Below the pieces are notes generated by a model, which was not told where the DNA came from, did not search any database, and saw nothing but the letters and a program-made list of their open reading frames with translations. Positions 25,328 to 33,677 of a stretch of 64,000 nucleotides of DNA are shown piece after piece (position 1 is the first letter of the stretch; every line of letters begins with the position of its first letter). The stretch is from Thermanaerothrix solaris (lineage in GTDB: Bacteria; Chloroflexota; Anaerolineae; Anaerolineales; Anaerolineaceae). Position numbers and translations under genes: made by a program. The stretch spans positions 1,244,280-1,308,279 of the forward strand of contig NZ_JAUHMF010000002.1 in NCBI RefSeq assembly GCF_032334255.1, read 5' to 3'.

Positions 25328-26206
25328 ATGCCAGCGGAGATCATTGATGGAAAAGCCGTGGCGGAACAGATTCGGGCTGAGGTCAAGCAAGCCGTGGCCG
25401 AACGCGTGGCGGCAGGTAAGGCTGTGCCAGGTCTGGCTACGGTTTTAGTTGGGGATAATCCGGCCTCACAGGTTTACGTCCGTAACAAGCGCAAGGCTTG
25501 CGAAGAAGTTGGAATCCAGTCATTTGGATTTGAACTCCCCGCGACGGCTACTCAAGAACAGGTGGAAGGGCTGGTCAGGGAGTTGAATCAGGACTCGCGC
25601 ATTCACGGCATCTTGGTTCAATTGCCTCTACCTGACGGCTTAGATGAGGAGCGAGTCCTGGGGGCGATCAGCATTCAGAAGGATGTGGATGGCTTTCACC
25701 CTGTTAATATTGGCCGCCTAGCGCAAAAAGGCCGCGAGCCGTTGTTTGTCCCATGCACCCCGGCTGGCTGTTTGTACCTGATCGAACGGGTGGTGCCCTC
25801 GTTGCGTGGATTGAATGCCGTGGTCTTAGGGCGGTCAAACATCGTGGGGATGCCAATGGCGTTACTCCTGGTGCGGGCGGATGCTACGGTGACAATTTGT
25901 CACTCGCGCACGCGAGATTTGCCCGCGGTGACCCGCCAGGCGGATGTCCTGGTGGCGGCCGTGGGGCGCCCTGAAATGGTGCGAGCGGATTGGGTTAAGC
26001 CGGGCGCAGTAGTGATTGATGTGGGTATCAATCGGATTGAAGACCCATCCCATCCTAAGGGACAGCGCCTAGTAGGGGATGTGGCCTTTGAAGAAGTGCG
26101 CCAAGTGGCCGGTTATATCACACCGGTGCCCGGAGGTGTTGGCCCAATGACTATCGCGATGTTGCTGAATAACACCCTGCGAGCAGCAGAACTGGCAGAA
26201 ATGTGA
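25328..26206 (+). CDS. folD: Bifunctional methylene-THF dehydrogenase / methenyl-THF cyclohydrolase
   Basis: 292 aa, AAAGGAG eight bases upstream of the ATG. Family motifs: YVRNKRKACEEVGI (catalytic Lys near residue 54), QLPLPDG and PCTPAGCLYLI, GRSNIVGMPMALLL, and PVPGGVGPMTIAMLL. It interconverts methylene-, methenyl- and formyl-tetrahydrofolate. Purine-fermenting anaerobes use this step to drain formimino-derived C1 units, so its place next to purine deaminases is suggestive. Confidence 0.96.
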   Translation: MPAEIIDGKAVAEQIRAEVKQAVAERVAAGKAVPGLATVLVGDNPASQVYVRNKRKACEEVGIQSFGFELPATATQEQVEGLVRELNQDSRIHGILVQLPLPDGLDEERVLGAISIQKDVDGFHPVNIGRLAQKGREPLFVPCTPAGCLYLIERVVPSLRGLNAVVLGRSNIVGMPMALLLVRADATVTICHSRTRDLPAVTRQADVLVAAVGRPEMVRADWVKPGAVVIDVGINRIEDPSHPKGQRLVGDVAFEEVRQVAGYITPVPGGVGPMTIAMLLNNTLRAAELAEM

Positions 26207-26335
26207 CAAAAATCATGTTGTCAGACAATTGACAAAATGACAAGTTTCGGTTAATCTATAAACGTCCAGGTGATCAACAGGGCAAGCCGTGACCAAACCT
26301 CCTTTCTTCCTCCTTCCTGAGTGGTTGGCGTAACC

Positions 26336-27721
26336 ATGTCCACCCTCCTTGTCAAGCATGCCACACTTCTAATCACTATGGATGACCTCCGTCGGGAAAT
26401 TCCCGAGGGAGGTCTTTTCATTCGGGATGGCTTTATCGAACAGGTGGGGCCGACCTCGGAATTGCCCGAGGCGGCAGATGAGGTGCTCGACCTGCGCGGC
26501 CACATTGTGATCCCAGGGTTAATCAATACCCATCATCATTTCTACCAGACGCTCACCCGCGCGGTGCCGGAAGCGCAGAATGCCAATTTGTTCAACTGGC
26601 TGAAGACGCTATATCCGATTTGGGCACGGATGACGCCGGAGGATATTTACATCTCTACCCAGACCGCGCTGGCAGAACTGGCGCTTTCGGGATGCACGAC
26701 GGCCTCGGATCATCTTTACCTGTTCCCCAATGGATCGCGTCTGGATGATGAGATTGCCGCTGCCCGTGAAGTGGGGGTGCGCCTGCACGCCTCACGGGGT
26801 TCGATGAGCCTGGGAGAAAGCCAGGGTGGTTTACCGCCAGACAGCGTCGTGGACACAGAAGACCATATCTTGCGAGATAGCCAGCGCTTGATTGAGACTT
26901 ATCATGATCCTAAACCAGGGGCAATGGTTCAAATTGTGCTGGCGCCGTGCTCTCCCTTCAGTGTTACCGGCGACTTAATGCGCGAAAGTGCGCGTTTGGC
27001 GCGGCAGTATGGTGTCCATCTCCATACCCACTTGGCTGAAACTCAAGACGAAGAGGTCTTCTGCCTGCAAAAGTTTGGTTACCGACCTGTGGCTTACATG
27101 GAGAGCCTGGAATGGGTTGGGGATGACGTGTGGTTCGCTCACGCCGTGCACGTCAATGCGGCTGAAATACAAGTATTTGCCCAAACTGGGTGTGGGGTAG
27201 CGCATTGTCCGAGTTCGAATATGCGCTTGGCCTCAGGAATTGCACCGGTCATGCGTTACCTTGCTCGCGGAGTTAAGGTGGGCTTGGGGGTGGATGGGTC
27301 TGCGAGCAATGATAGTTCACATATGCTGGGTGAGGCTCGGCAGGCGATGCTGCTGGCACGGTTGGCTGCCGGGTTAGAAGGTGCCTCGCTCTCGAGCCAG
27401 GATGCCCCGCCACTGATGACGGCACGGCAAGCGCTGGAATTAGCCACCCGCGGCGGTGCCGCCGTGTTGGGGCGTTCGGATATTGGCTCCCTGGAACCGG
27501 GAAAGTGCGCTGACTTTGTGGCCTTCAATTTGAGTGCGCTGGATTATGCTGGCGCTCTGCATGATCCGGTGGCGGCGCTCGTTTTCTGCCAGCCACAACG
27601 AGCAAGTTACACTGTGGTTCATGGTCGAATGATCGTTAAAGATGGGGTGTTGCAGACGGTGGATTTACAGCATCTGATCGAACGGCATAACCGCGCCGCT
27701 CAGCGGTTACTGCAAGGCTAG
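26336..27721 (+). CDS. 8-oxoguanine deaminase-like amidohydrolase
   Basis: 461 aa. The start MSTLLVKHATLLITMDDLRR agrees with the family; a GTG five codons upstream also lacks a good ribosome-binding site. Metal-site motifs: GLINTHHHFYQTLTRAVPEA (His-X-His near residue 67), HLHTHLAETQDEE, HAVHVNAAE and VGLGVDGSASNDSS. The long match in the TLYPIWARMTPEDIY and LPDSVV-like segments points to the 8-oxoguanine/hydroxyatrazine deaminase branch, which hydrolyses the amino group of guanine-type purines. It precedes adenine deaminase by 60 bp. Confidence 0.85.
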   Translation: MSTLLVKHATLLITMDDLRREIPEGGLFIRDGFIEQVGPTSELPEAADEVLDLRGHIVIPGLINTHHHFYQTLTRAVPEAQNANLFNWLKTLYPIWARMTPEDIYISTQTALAELALSGCTTASDHLYLFPNGSRLDDEIAAAREVGVRLHASRGSMSLGESQGGLPPDSVVDTEDHILRDSQRLIETYHDPKPGAMVQIVLAPCSPFSVTGDLMRESARLARQYGVHLHTHLAETQDEEVFCLQKFGYRPVAYMESLEWVGDDVWFAHAVHVNAAEIQVFAQTGCGVAHCPSSNMRLASGIAPVMRYLARGVKVGLGVDGSASNDSSHMLGEARQAMLLARLAAGLEGASLSSQDAPPLMTARQALELATRGGAAVLGRSDIGSLEPGKCADFVAFNLSALDYAGALHDPVAALVFCQPQRASYTVVHGRMIVKDGVLQTVDLQHLIERHNRAAQRLLQG

Positions 27722-27783
27722 GTTGGCGTTTATTATCGGTTGTTCAACCCGCTCTCGTCAGGGCTCTTCAACAGGAGGAGACG

Positions 27784-29580
27784 ATGTCCAAACAGATTAC
27801 CCCCGAAGTGACCCGCCGATTAGTGGATTGCGCGATGGGGCGCCTGCCCGCCGACAAGGTGATTCGCAATGGCCTATGGGTGTCGGTGCAAACGGGCGAG
27901 ATTATTCCCAATACCAATATCGCGATTTTGGGCGAGCGAATCGCTTATGTAGGGCCGGATGCCAGCCACACGATAGGCAAGCGAACCGAGGTTGTGGATG
28001 CGCAGGGCGCTTATCTCGTGCCCGGCCTCTTAGACGCCCACATGCATGTGGAGTCGGGCATGTTGACTGTGACCGAATTTGTACGCGCAGTGGCGCCGCA
28101 TGGCACAACCGGCATGTTTATTGATCCACATGAGATTGCCAATGTCTTTGGTCTTAAAGGTGTGCGGTTGATGGTGGATGAGGCAGCACAACAGCCCATC
28201 CATGTGTTTGTGCAGGTGCCCTCGTGTGTCCCCTCTGCTCCGGGTTTAGAAACGCCGGGGGCAACCATTGGTCCTGATGAGGTGGCTGAAGCGATGACCT
28301 GGCCGGGGATTATCGGCTTAGGTGAAATGATGGATTTCCCAGGCGTTTATGAGGGCCGCGAAAAGCCTCATGCGGAAATGGCAATCGCCCGAAATGCCGG
28401 CAAGACCATCGGCGGGCACTACGCTTCTCCAGATCTTGGTTTGCCTTTCCACGGCTATGTGGCAGGTGGCGCCGAGGATGACCATGAAGGTACGCGGCTA
28501 GAAGACGCCGTGGCCCGTGCGCGTCAGGGAATGCGCGTGATGATGCGATATGGTTCAGCCTGGCACGATGTGGCCACTCAGGTGCGTGCGGTAACCGAAT
28601 TGGGTCTGGATCCTCGCCGCTTTTTGCTGTGCACAGATGATAGTCATTCGGCCACTTTGGTGCAAGAAGGGCATATGGATCGGGTGGTTCGGCATGCCAT
28701 TGCCCAGGGGTTGCGGCCCATAACGGCGATTCAGATGGCGACTATAAATACCGCCGAGCACTTTGGGGTCAGCCGCGATTTGGGAATGATTGCACCTGGG
28801 CGCTATGCGGATATTCTCTTAGTACCTGATCTGGTCAATTTCCGACCTACAGCAGTAATGGCTAAGGGTCAGTGGATTGCTCGCGAGGGGCAGTGGCTCA
28901 TTGAATTACCAACCATCGCCTACCCCGATTGGGTCTTGCACTCTGTGCATCTTAAGCGTCCGCTGACGGCAGAAGATTTTAAATTGGTGGTACCTGGAAT
29001 TCAACAAGGACAGGTTACCGCGAATGTCATCGGTGTTATCGAGAATCAGGCTCCGACCCGCCATTTGCGTCTGACGGTGGAAGTAACCAAGGGCGAAATT
29101 AAACCTGATCCCCAGAGTGATATTGCCAAAATTGCCCTGGTTGAGCGCCACCGGGCAAGCGGGGTGGTGCAGGTAGGGTTGGTACATGGGTTTGGCTTCA
29201 CCGCCCGCTGTGGGATTGCCACAACCGTGGCCCATGATAGCCATCATCTTATTGTGGTGGGCACCGATGAAACCTGTATGGCACAAGCCGTCAATGCGCT
29301 TGCGGAATGTGGGGGTGGGCAGGTCGTGGTTAAAGACGGAGAGATTATCGGTAAGGTTGAGTTGCCCATTGCTGGATTAATGTCAAACCAACGGGCCGAA
29401 GAGGTTGCAGCCCAAGCCGAAAGCGTGTTAGAAGGTTTTCGTGCCTGTGGGTGCACGCTGAACAACCCCAACATGCAGTTGAGTTTGTTGGCCCTAGTGG
29501 TCATCCCCGAACTGCGTATCTCTGATCTGGGCCTGGTGGATGTAACCCAATTTAAGTTCATCCCAGTTGTCGAGAGGTGA
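27784..29580 (+). CDS. ade: Adenine deaminase
   Basis: 598 aa, preceded by AGGAGGAG. Two-domain Ade-type amidohydrolase: HMHVESGMLTVTEF near residue 90 gives the metal His pair, then DPHEIANVFG, CTDDSHSATLV, and the C-terminal PIAGLMSNQRAEE domain. It converts adenine to hypoxanthine plus ammonia using Mn2+/Fe2+. With the neighbouring deaminase it feeds purines into a hydroxypurine pool. Confidence 0.95.
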   Translation: MSKQITPEVTRRLVDCAMGRLPADKVIRNGLWVSVQTGEIIPNTNIAILGERIAYVGPDASHTIGKRTEVVDAQGAYLVPGLLDAHMHVESGMLTVTEFVRAVAPHGTTGMFIDPHEIANVFGLKGVRLMVDEAAQQPIHVFVQVPSCVPSAPGLETPGATIGPDEVAEAMTWPGIIGLGEMMDFPGVYEGREKPHAEMAIARNAGKTIGGHYASPDLGLPFHGYVAGGAEDDHEGTRLEDAVARARQGMRVMMRYGSAWHDVATQVRAVTELGLDPRRFLLCTDDSHSATLVQEGHMDRVVRHAIAQGLRPITAIQMATINTAEHFGVSRDLGMIAPGRYADILLVPDLVNFRPTAVMAKGQWIAREGQWLIELPTIAYPDWVLHSVHLKRPLTAEDFKLVVPGIQQGQVTANVIGVIENQAPTRHLRLTVEVTKGEIKPDPQSDIAKIALVERHRASGVVQVGLVHGFGFTARCGIATTVAHDSHHLIVVGTDETCMAQAVNALAECGGGQVVVKDGEIIGKVELPIAGLMSNQRAEEVAAQAESVLEGFRACGCTLNNPNMQLSLLALVVIPELRISDLGLVDVTQFKFIPVVER

Positions 29581-29581
29581 G

Positions 29582-30346
29582 ATGGAAAACCAACACCCTT
29601 ACCAGCGATTACAAATCCAGCTGGCGGAACTGATTGCCAACACACCACCGGGCCAGCGCCTACCCTCTGAGCCGCAATTAGCCAAGGAACTAGGAGTTTC
29701 ACGGGCGACTTTGCGCGAGGCCATGCGGTCTTTTGAAGGGCAGGGCCTGATTCGACGCCGTCAAGGCAAAGGAACATTTGTCGTGCAGCACCCGCGGGTG
29801 ATCGAATCGGGTTTGGAGGTTTTGGAAAGTCTGGAGACGTTGGCTCAACGTATCGGCCTGGCAGTCCATATGGGCGAATGCACCATTGCCCAGGTTGGCG
29901 CCGATGACACGGTGGCCACAGGCTTGCGTGTTGCGCCAGGCACGACTGTTGTGCGGGTGGAACGCGTTATCCTGGCCGATAACCGTCCGGTTGCTTTTCT
30001 GGTAGACATTCTGCCGCAAAATGTTTTGACCCCGGAGGAACTCAGCGAGGGCTTTACGGGTTCGGTGCTGGACTTTCTACTTCACCGTGGGACTCCCCAA
30101 TTGGCAGATTCCTTCACCGAGATCCGCGCGGTAGCCGCATCGTCAGACATTGCACGACGGTTGGAGATCCAGCGCGGCGATGTGTTGCTGATGTTCCAAG
30201 CCCAATTGTTTGATGCGGGTGGAAATGTGGTGGATTTTTCACACAGTTATTTCCTGCCAGGGTATTTCCGCTTCCATGTTGTGCGCCGGGTGGGAACACC
30301 CGTTCGTACTCTCGAATTTGAACGTCAAGGAGGAGGTGCCAAGTAG
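29582..30346 (+). CDS. GntR-family transcriptional regulator (UTRA domain)
   Basis: 254 aa from the ATG after GAGAGGTG, two bases after the ade stop. N-terminal winged HTH: RLPSEPQLAKELGVSRATLREAMRSFEGQGLIRRRQGKGTFV. The C-terminal region (about residues 85-240) is the UTRA ligand-binding fold of the HutC subfamily. Probably regulates the purine/carbamoyl block; effector unknown. Confidence 0.92.
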   Translation: MENQHPYQRLQIQLAELIANTPPGQRLPSEPQLAKELGVSRATLREAMRSFEGQGLIRRRQGKGTFVVQHPRVIESGLEVLESLETLAQRIGLAVHMGECTIAQVGADDTVATGLRVAPGTTVVRVERVILADNRPVAFLVDILPQNVLTPEELSEGFTGSVLDFLLHRGTPQLADSFTEIRAVAASSDIARRLEIQRGDVLLMFQAQLFDAGGNVVDFSHSYFLPGYFRFHVVRRVGTPVRTLEFERQGGGAK

Positions 30347-30424
30347 GTTGGACGAATCCTGAACAGACCAAATAAAGGTCAAACGAAAAAACATAAAAAT
30401 TCTATTTAAACATGGAGGTCAATC

Positions 30425-31378
30425 ATGCGTAGTTTCTTAGGTCGTGACATTCTTTCTTTGAAGGACTTTGAACGCGAAGAGTTCTTCCGCATCTTTGAAG
30501 TTGCCGAGCAGATGGAACCCATCGCGCGCAGCCGCCGCAACAGCAACTTGTTGGCTCACAAAACCCTGGTGACTGCATTTTATCAACCGAGCACCCGCAC
30601 CCGCTTGGCGCATGAAGCCGCGATGCATCGTCTGGGTGGTCATGTGACCGGGTTCGCCGATGCTAAGATGACCCGGGCAGGCGACTGGTATCAGGAGTCC
30701 ATCAAGGACACCGTCAAAATGCTGGAGTTCTACGGTGACGTGATTGTAATGCGTCACTTCCAGCAAGGCGCTCCGCATGAGGCGGCCAAGTGGGCTAGCG
30801 TCCCGGTGATTAATGCGGGCGATGGTTGGGGCGAGCACCCGACTCAGATTTTGACCGATCTTTACACGGTTCTTCGCGAGAAGGGTCGCATTGATGGCTT
30901 GAAGTGGCTGGCAGTGGGTGACATGCGCATGCGCACTATGCACTCATTGGCCTATGCCCTGACCCAATTCGATTGCCCGGTGACCTTTGTAGCGCCTCCC
31001 GAAATGTCCTTGACCGAAGAGTTCAAGGCCGAATTGCGCCAGTATAGCCTCAATTTCAAGGAGGCGGAGCACGTCGAGCAGGTGATCCATGAGGCCGATG
31101 TCATCCTGGTTGAGCCGGTGGTACAACCGGATTACACCAAGGCTCGCGACGAGCGTAAGGGTGATGTAGGACAGACTCCGGCTAACTACAAGATCACCCG
31201 CGAACTGCTCGAGCGCAAGGCTAAGGAAGGGGCAATCCTGCTGCACTCGCTGCCGCGCATGGATGAGATCCCCACAGATGTAGACATCACCCGCTGGTCA
31301 CGCTATTGGCAGGAGGCCTTCTACGGTGTGGTTGTCCGCATGGCCATCTTAGCCCTTGTTCTGGGCGCGATGGAGTAA
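30425..31378 (+). CDS. Aspartate carbamoyltransferase-like protein (divergent)
   Basis: 317 aa. The carbamoyl-phosphate site PSTRTR (about residue 57) and GDGWGEHPTQILTDLYT and LHSLPRMDEIP are as in PyrB. By eye the segment that carries the second-subunit Lys84 of true ATCase reads AGDWYQES, with no clear Lys, and the usual RVQ aspartate-binding loop is not seen (VEPVVQPDYTKARDER instead). The context (deaminases, carbamate kinase) suggests use in the catabolic direction, transferring a carbamoyl group to phosphate. Bona fide pyrimidine synthesis is possible, though no other pyr gene is adjacent. Confidence 0.78.
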   Translation: MRSFLGRDILSLKDFEREEFFRIFEVAEQMEPIARSRRNSNLLAHKTLVTAFYQPSTRTRLAHEAAMHRLGGHVTGFADAKMTRAGDWYQESIKDTVKMLEFYGDVIVMRHFQQGAPHEAAKWASVPVINAGDGWGEHPTQILTDLYTVLREKGRIDGLKWLAVGDMRMRTMHSLAYALTQFDCPVTFVAPPEMSLTEEFKAELRQYSLNFKEAEHVEQVIHEADVILVEPVVQPDYTKARDERKGDVGQTPANYKITRELLERKAKEGAILLHSLPRMDEIPTDVDITRWSRYWQEAFYGVVVRMAILALVLGAME

Positions 31379-31392
31379 TTCGACTCTATCCC

Positions 31393-31428
31393 GGGCTCTG
31401 GGGGTCGGAGTTTGGGCTTCCAGAGCCC
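31393..31428 (+). repeat. Intercistronic stem-loop between the two carbamoyltransferase genes
   Basis: GGGCTCTGG (31393-31401) pairs perfectly with CCAGAGCCC (31420-31428) in the 77-bp gap. There is no T run, so it is probably an RNA-stability or partial attenuation element rather than a terminator. Confidence 0.45.
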
Positions 31429-31455
31429 CCACCCTGAAGCGAAAGGAGAGGCAAC

Positions 31456-32436
31456 ATGCAAACCTATCTACGTGGTCGAGACCTCATTGGCGATCTGGAT
31501 TTCTCAAAAGAAGAAGTCGAAACCGTGCTGGATGTTGCGTTTGATCTGAAACGCAAGCGCGCGTTGGGTGAACCGACACCTTATCTGCGCGATAAAGTGC
31601 TGGCTATGCTGTTCTTCTTCAGCAGCACCCGCACTCGGGGTTCGTTTGAGGCGGGTATGGCCCACCTGGGGGGGCATGCTGCGTTCATCGAAAGCCGCAC
31701 GACTCAGATTGCCCATGGTGATACCCCCAAGGAAATTGGCGAGATCTTCGGTCGTTATTTCGATGGCATTGCCATTCGTCATGTGGAGTGGGGCGTTGGG
31801 AATAAATACATCAATGAGGTGGCCAAATATTCCCGTGTGCCCGTGCTCAACATGCAATGCGACATCTATCACCCCTTCCAGTGCTTGGCTGACTTAATGA
31901 CCATTTTTGAGAAGAAGGGGCGTGATTTGCGTCGCAAGAAGATGGTGGTGTCCTGGGCGTATGCGGCGTCCTATCAGAAGCCGATTTCGGTGCCCCAATC
32001 TTTGATCCTGCAAATGCCGCGCTTTGGCCTGGATATTGTGCTGGCGCATCCGCCCGAGTTCCGCCTGATGCCAGAGATCATGGATATGGCACGTGAGCAG
32101 GCGCGTAAGTATGGCACGGGCTTTGAGGTCGTGGATGATATGGACGAAGCCTTCAAAGATGCAGATATTATTTATGCTAAGTCTTGGGGCGCGCTGGTGC
32201 ACACCACCGACACCGAGGAGGGTGCACGGTTGCTGCAGAAGTATTCGAATTGGATCACCGATGAGCGCCGGATGGCATTAGCCAAACCGGATGCCATCTA
32301 CATGCACCCGTTGCCGGCAGACCGCAACATTGAAGTCACCGATGGCGTTATGGACGGCCCGCAATCGGTGGTTTACGACGAGGCGGAAAACCGTATGCAT
32401 GCCCAGATGGCTGTCATGGCACTGACCATGGCCTAA
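31456..32436 (+). CDS. ygeW: Knotted carbamoyltransferase, YgeW-like
   Basis: 326 aa. Motifs: SSTRTRGSFEAGMAHLGG (carbamoyl-phosphate loop), TQIAHGDTPKEIGE, NMQCDIYHPFQCLADL, VSWAYAASYQKPISVPQSLI and MHPLPADR. The HGD and WAY-KP-SVPQ pattern is that of the knotted carbamoyltransferases. In E. coli YgeW belongs to the anaerobic purine-degradation cluster, where it is proposed to move a carbamoyl group from a ureido intermediate to phosphate. The gene starts 77 bp after the ATCase-like gene and is followed by carbamate kinase. It is shorter than YgeW (396 aa). Confidence 0.85.
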   Translation: MQTYLRGRDLIGDLDFSKEEVETVLDVAFDLKRKRALGEPTPYLRDKVLAMLFFFSSTRTRGSFEAGMAHLGGHAAFIESRTTQIAHGDTPKEIGEIFGRYFDGIAIRHVEWGVGNKYINEVAKYSRVPVLNMQCDIYHPFQCLADLMTIFEKKGRDLRRKKMVVSWAYAASYQKPISVPQSLILQMPRFGLDIVLAHPPEFRLMPEIMDMAREQARKYGTGFEVVDDMDEAFKDADIIYAKSWGALVHTTDTEEGARLLQKYSNWITDERRMALAKPDAIYMHPLPADRNIEVTDGVMDGPQSVVYDEAENRMHAQMAVMALTMA

Positions 32437-32472
32437 ATAAATACATAACCTTAAGGATTGAGGTGAAAGAAC

Positions 32473-33420
32473 ATGGAACGTAAAGGTGTAGCGGTAGTTG
32501 CGGTAGGTGGAAATTCACTCATCAAGGACGCTCAGCACCAGACGGTGAAGGATCAATATGAAGCCGGTGCCGAGTCAATGCACCATATTGCAGGCATGAT
32601 CGCCGATGGCTGGGATGTAGTCGTCACCCACGGGAATGGCCCGCAGGTAGGATTTGTGTTGCGCCGTTCGGAATTAGCCCGCCATGAGTTACACGAGGTT
32701 CCGTTGGATGTGTGCGGTGCCGATACTCAGGGCGCGATTGGTTATATGTTCACCCAGGCGCTTTATAACGAGTTCCTACGCCGTGGGATGAACAAGAAGG
32801 CGGTAGCCGTGGTTACGCAGACCGTGGTGGACCGCAATGACCCGGCGTTCAAGAATCCCACCAAGCCGATTGGGTCGTTCATGGATGAGAAGACGGCCAA
32901 AGAGCGGGCTGAAAAAGAAGGCTGGGTGGTTGTGGAAGATGCTGGGCGGGGTTGGCGGCGTGTGGTGCCTTCCCCCATTCCGATCGATATTGTGGAAGCC
33001 CCGGCGATCCGCACCCTGATTGATGCTGGCTTTGTGGTTGTAGGTGTAGGTGGTGGTGGTATCCCTGTGGTGCGCACCGAGACCGGCGAACTGGTTGGGG
33101 TTGAAGCCGTGATTGATAAGGACTTCGGTTCGTCGTTGCTGGCCACGATGATCAAGGCCGATGTCTTTATCATCAGCACCGCGGTGGAGAAAGTGGCGCT
33201 GAACTACAACAAACCCAACCAGGTCTGGTTGGATAAAATGACGGTGGCTGAGGCAAAGGCCTACATGGCCGAAGGACACTTTGCTAAAGGCTCCATGTTG
33301 CCCAAGATTCAGGCCTGCATCCGTTTCTTGGAGAACGGTGGTAAGAAGGCCATCATCACCAATCCGGAGAACCTGACGCGAGCGTTGCGGGGCGAAACGG
33401 GTACCTTGATCGTGCCTTAG
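32473..33420 (+). CDS. arcC: Carbamate kinase
   Basis: 315 aa. Motifs of the amino-acid-kinase fold: VAVGGNSLIKDAQ at the N-terminus, THGNGPQVGFVLRRSELA, VVASPIPIDIVE-like segment near residue 165, GVGGGGIPVV, and LLATMIKADVFII. It makes ATP from carbamoyl phosphate and ADP, releasing ammonia and CO2. Directly after two carbamoyltransferases it completes a substrate-level phosphorylation route. Confidence 0.96.
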   Translation: MERKGVAVVAVGGNSLIKDAQHQTVKDQYEAGAESMHHIAGMIADGWDVVVTHGNGPQVGFVLRRSELARHELHEVPLDVCGADTQGAIGYMFTQALYNEFLRRGMNKKAVAVVTQTVVDRNDPAFKNPTKPIGSFMDEKTAKERAEKEGWVVVEDAGRGWRRVVPSPIPIDIVEAPAIRTLIDAGFVVVGVGGGGIPVVRTETGELVGVEAVIDKDFGSSLLATMIKADVFIISTAVEKVALNYNKPNQVWLDKMTVAEAKAYMAEGHFAKGSMLPKIQACIRFLENGGKKAIITNPENLTRALRGETGTLIVP

Positions 33421-33436
33421 TTCACGTGCTGTTTCG

Positions 33437-33466
33437 TTGGGAAGGGTGATTTTTCACCCTTCCCAA
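33437..33466 (+). terminator. Hairpin after arcC
   Basis: A 13-bp perfect stem (33437-33449 with 33454-33466) with a TTTT loop follows the arcC stop. No T run follows, so it is probably a weak or Rho-assisted end, or an mRNA 3' protector. Confidence 0.5.
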
Positions 33467-33537
33467 GCACCAACTGCGACTTTCTGACCGGAGTTATCGG
33501 TTAAAATACGGGCAATTGGCGTCTTAGGGGTGGAGAA

Positions 33538-33593
33538 GATCTACGCAAAACCAGTTTTAGGAAAGGAGGTGAGGCACTAGAAGGATGTAGATC
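33538..33593 (+). promoter_or_regulatory. Structured leader of the BMP gene with orphan Shine-Dalgarno
   Basis: GATCTAC (33538-33544) is perfectly complementary to GTAGATC (33587-33593). Enclosed is AAAGGAGGTGA (33562-33572), a near-perfect complement of the 16S 3' end with no ORF behind it, then an ATGTAG start-stop pair (33585-33590). The real gene begins at 33678 with its own AAGGAGGAGG. Possibly a translational sensor or a decoy; nothing known matches it. Confidence 0.3.
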
Positions 33594-33677
33594 AGAAAAT
33601 TACGTTCGTTTGGTTTCTGTATCGCTGATGTCCATTCCAAGACTCTGATTGCTCAAAAGTAAGGAGGAGGAAGAACT

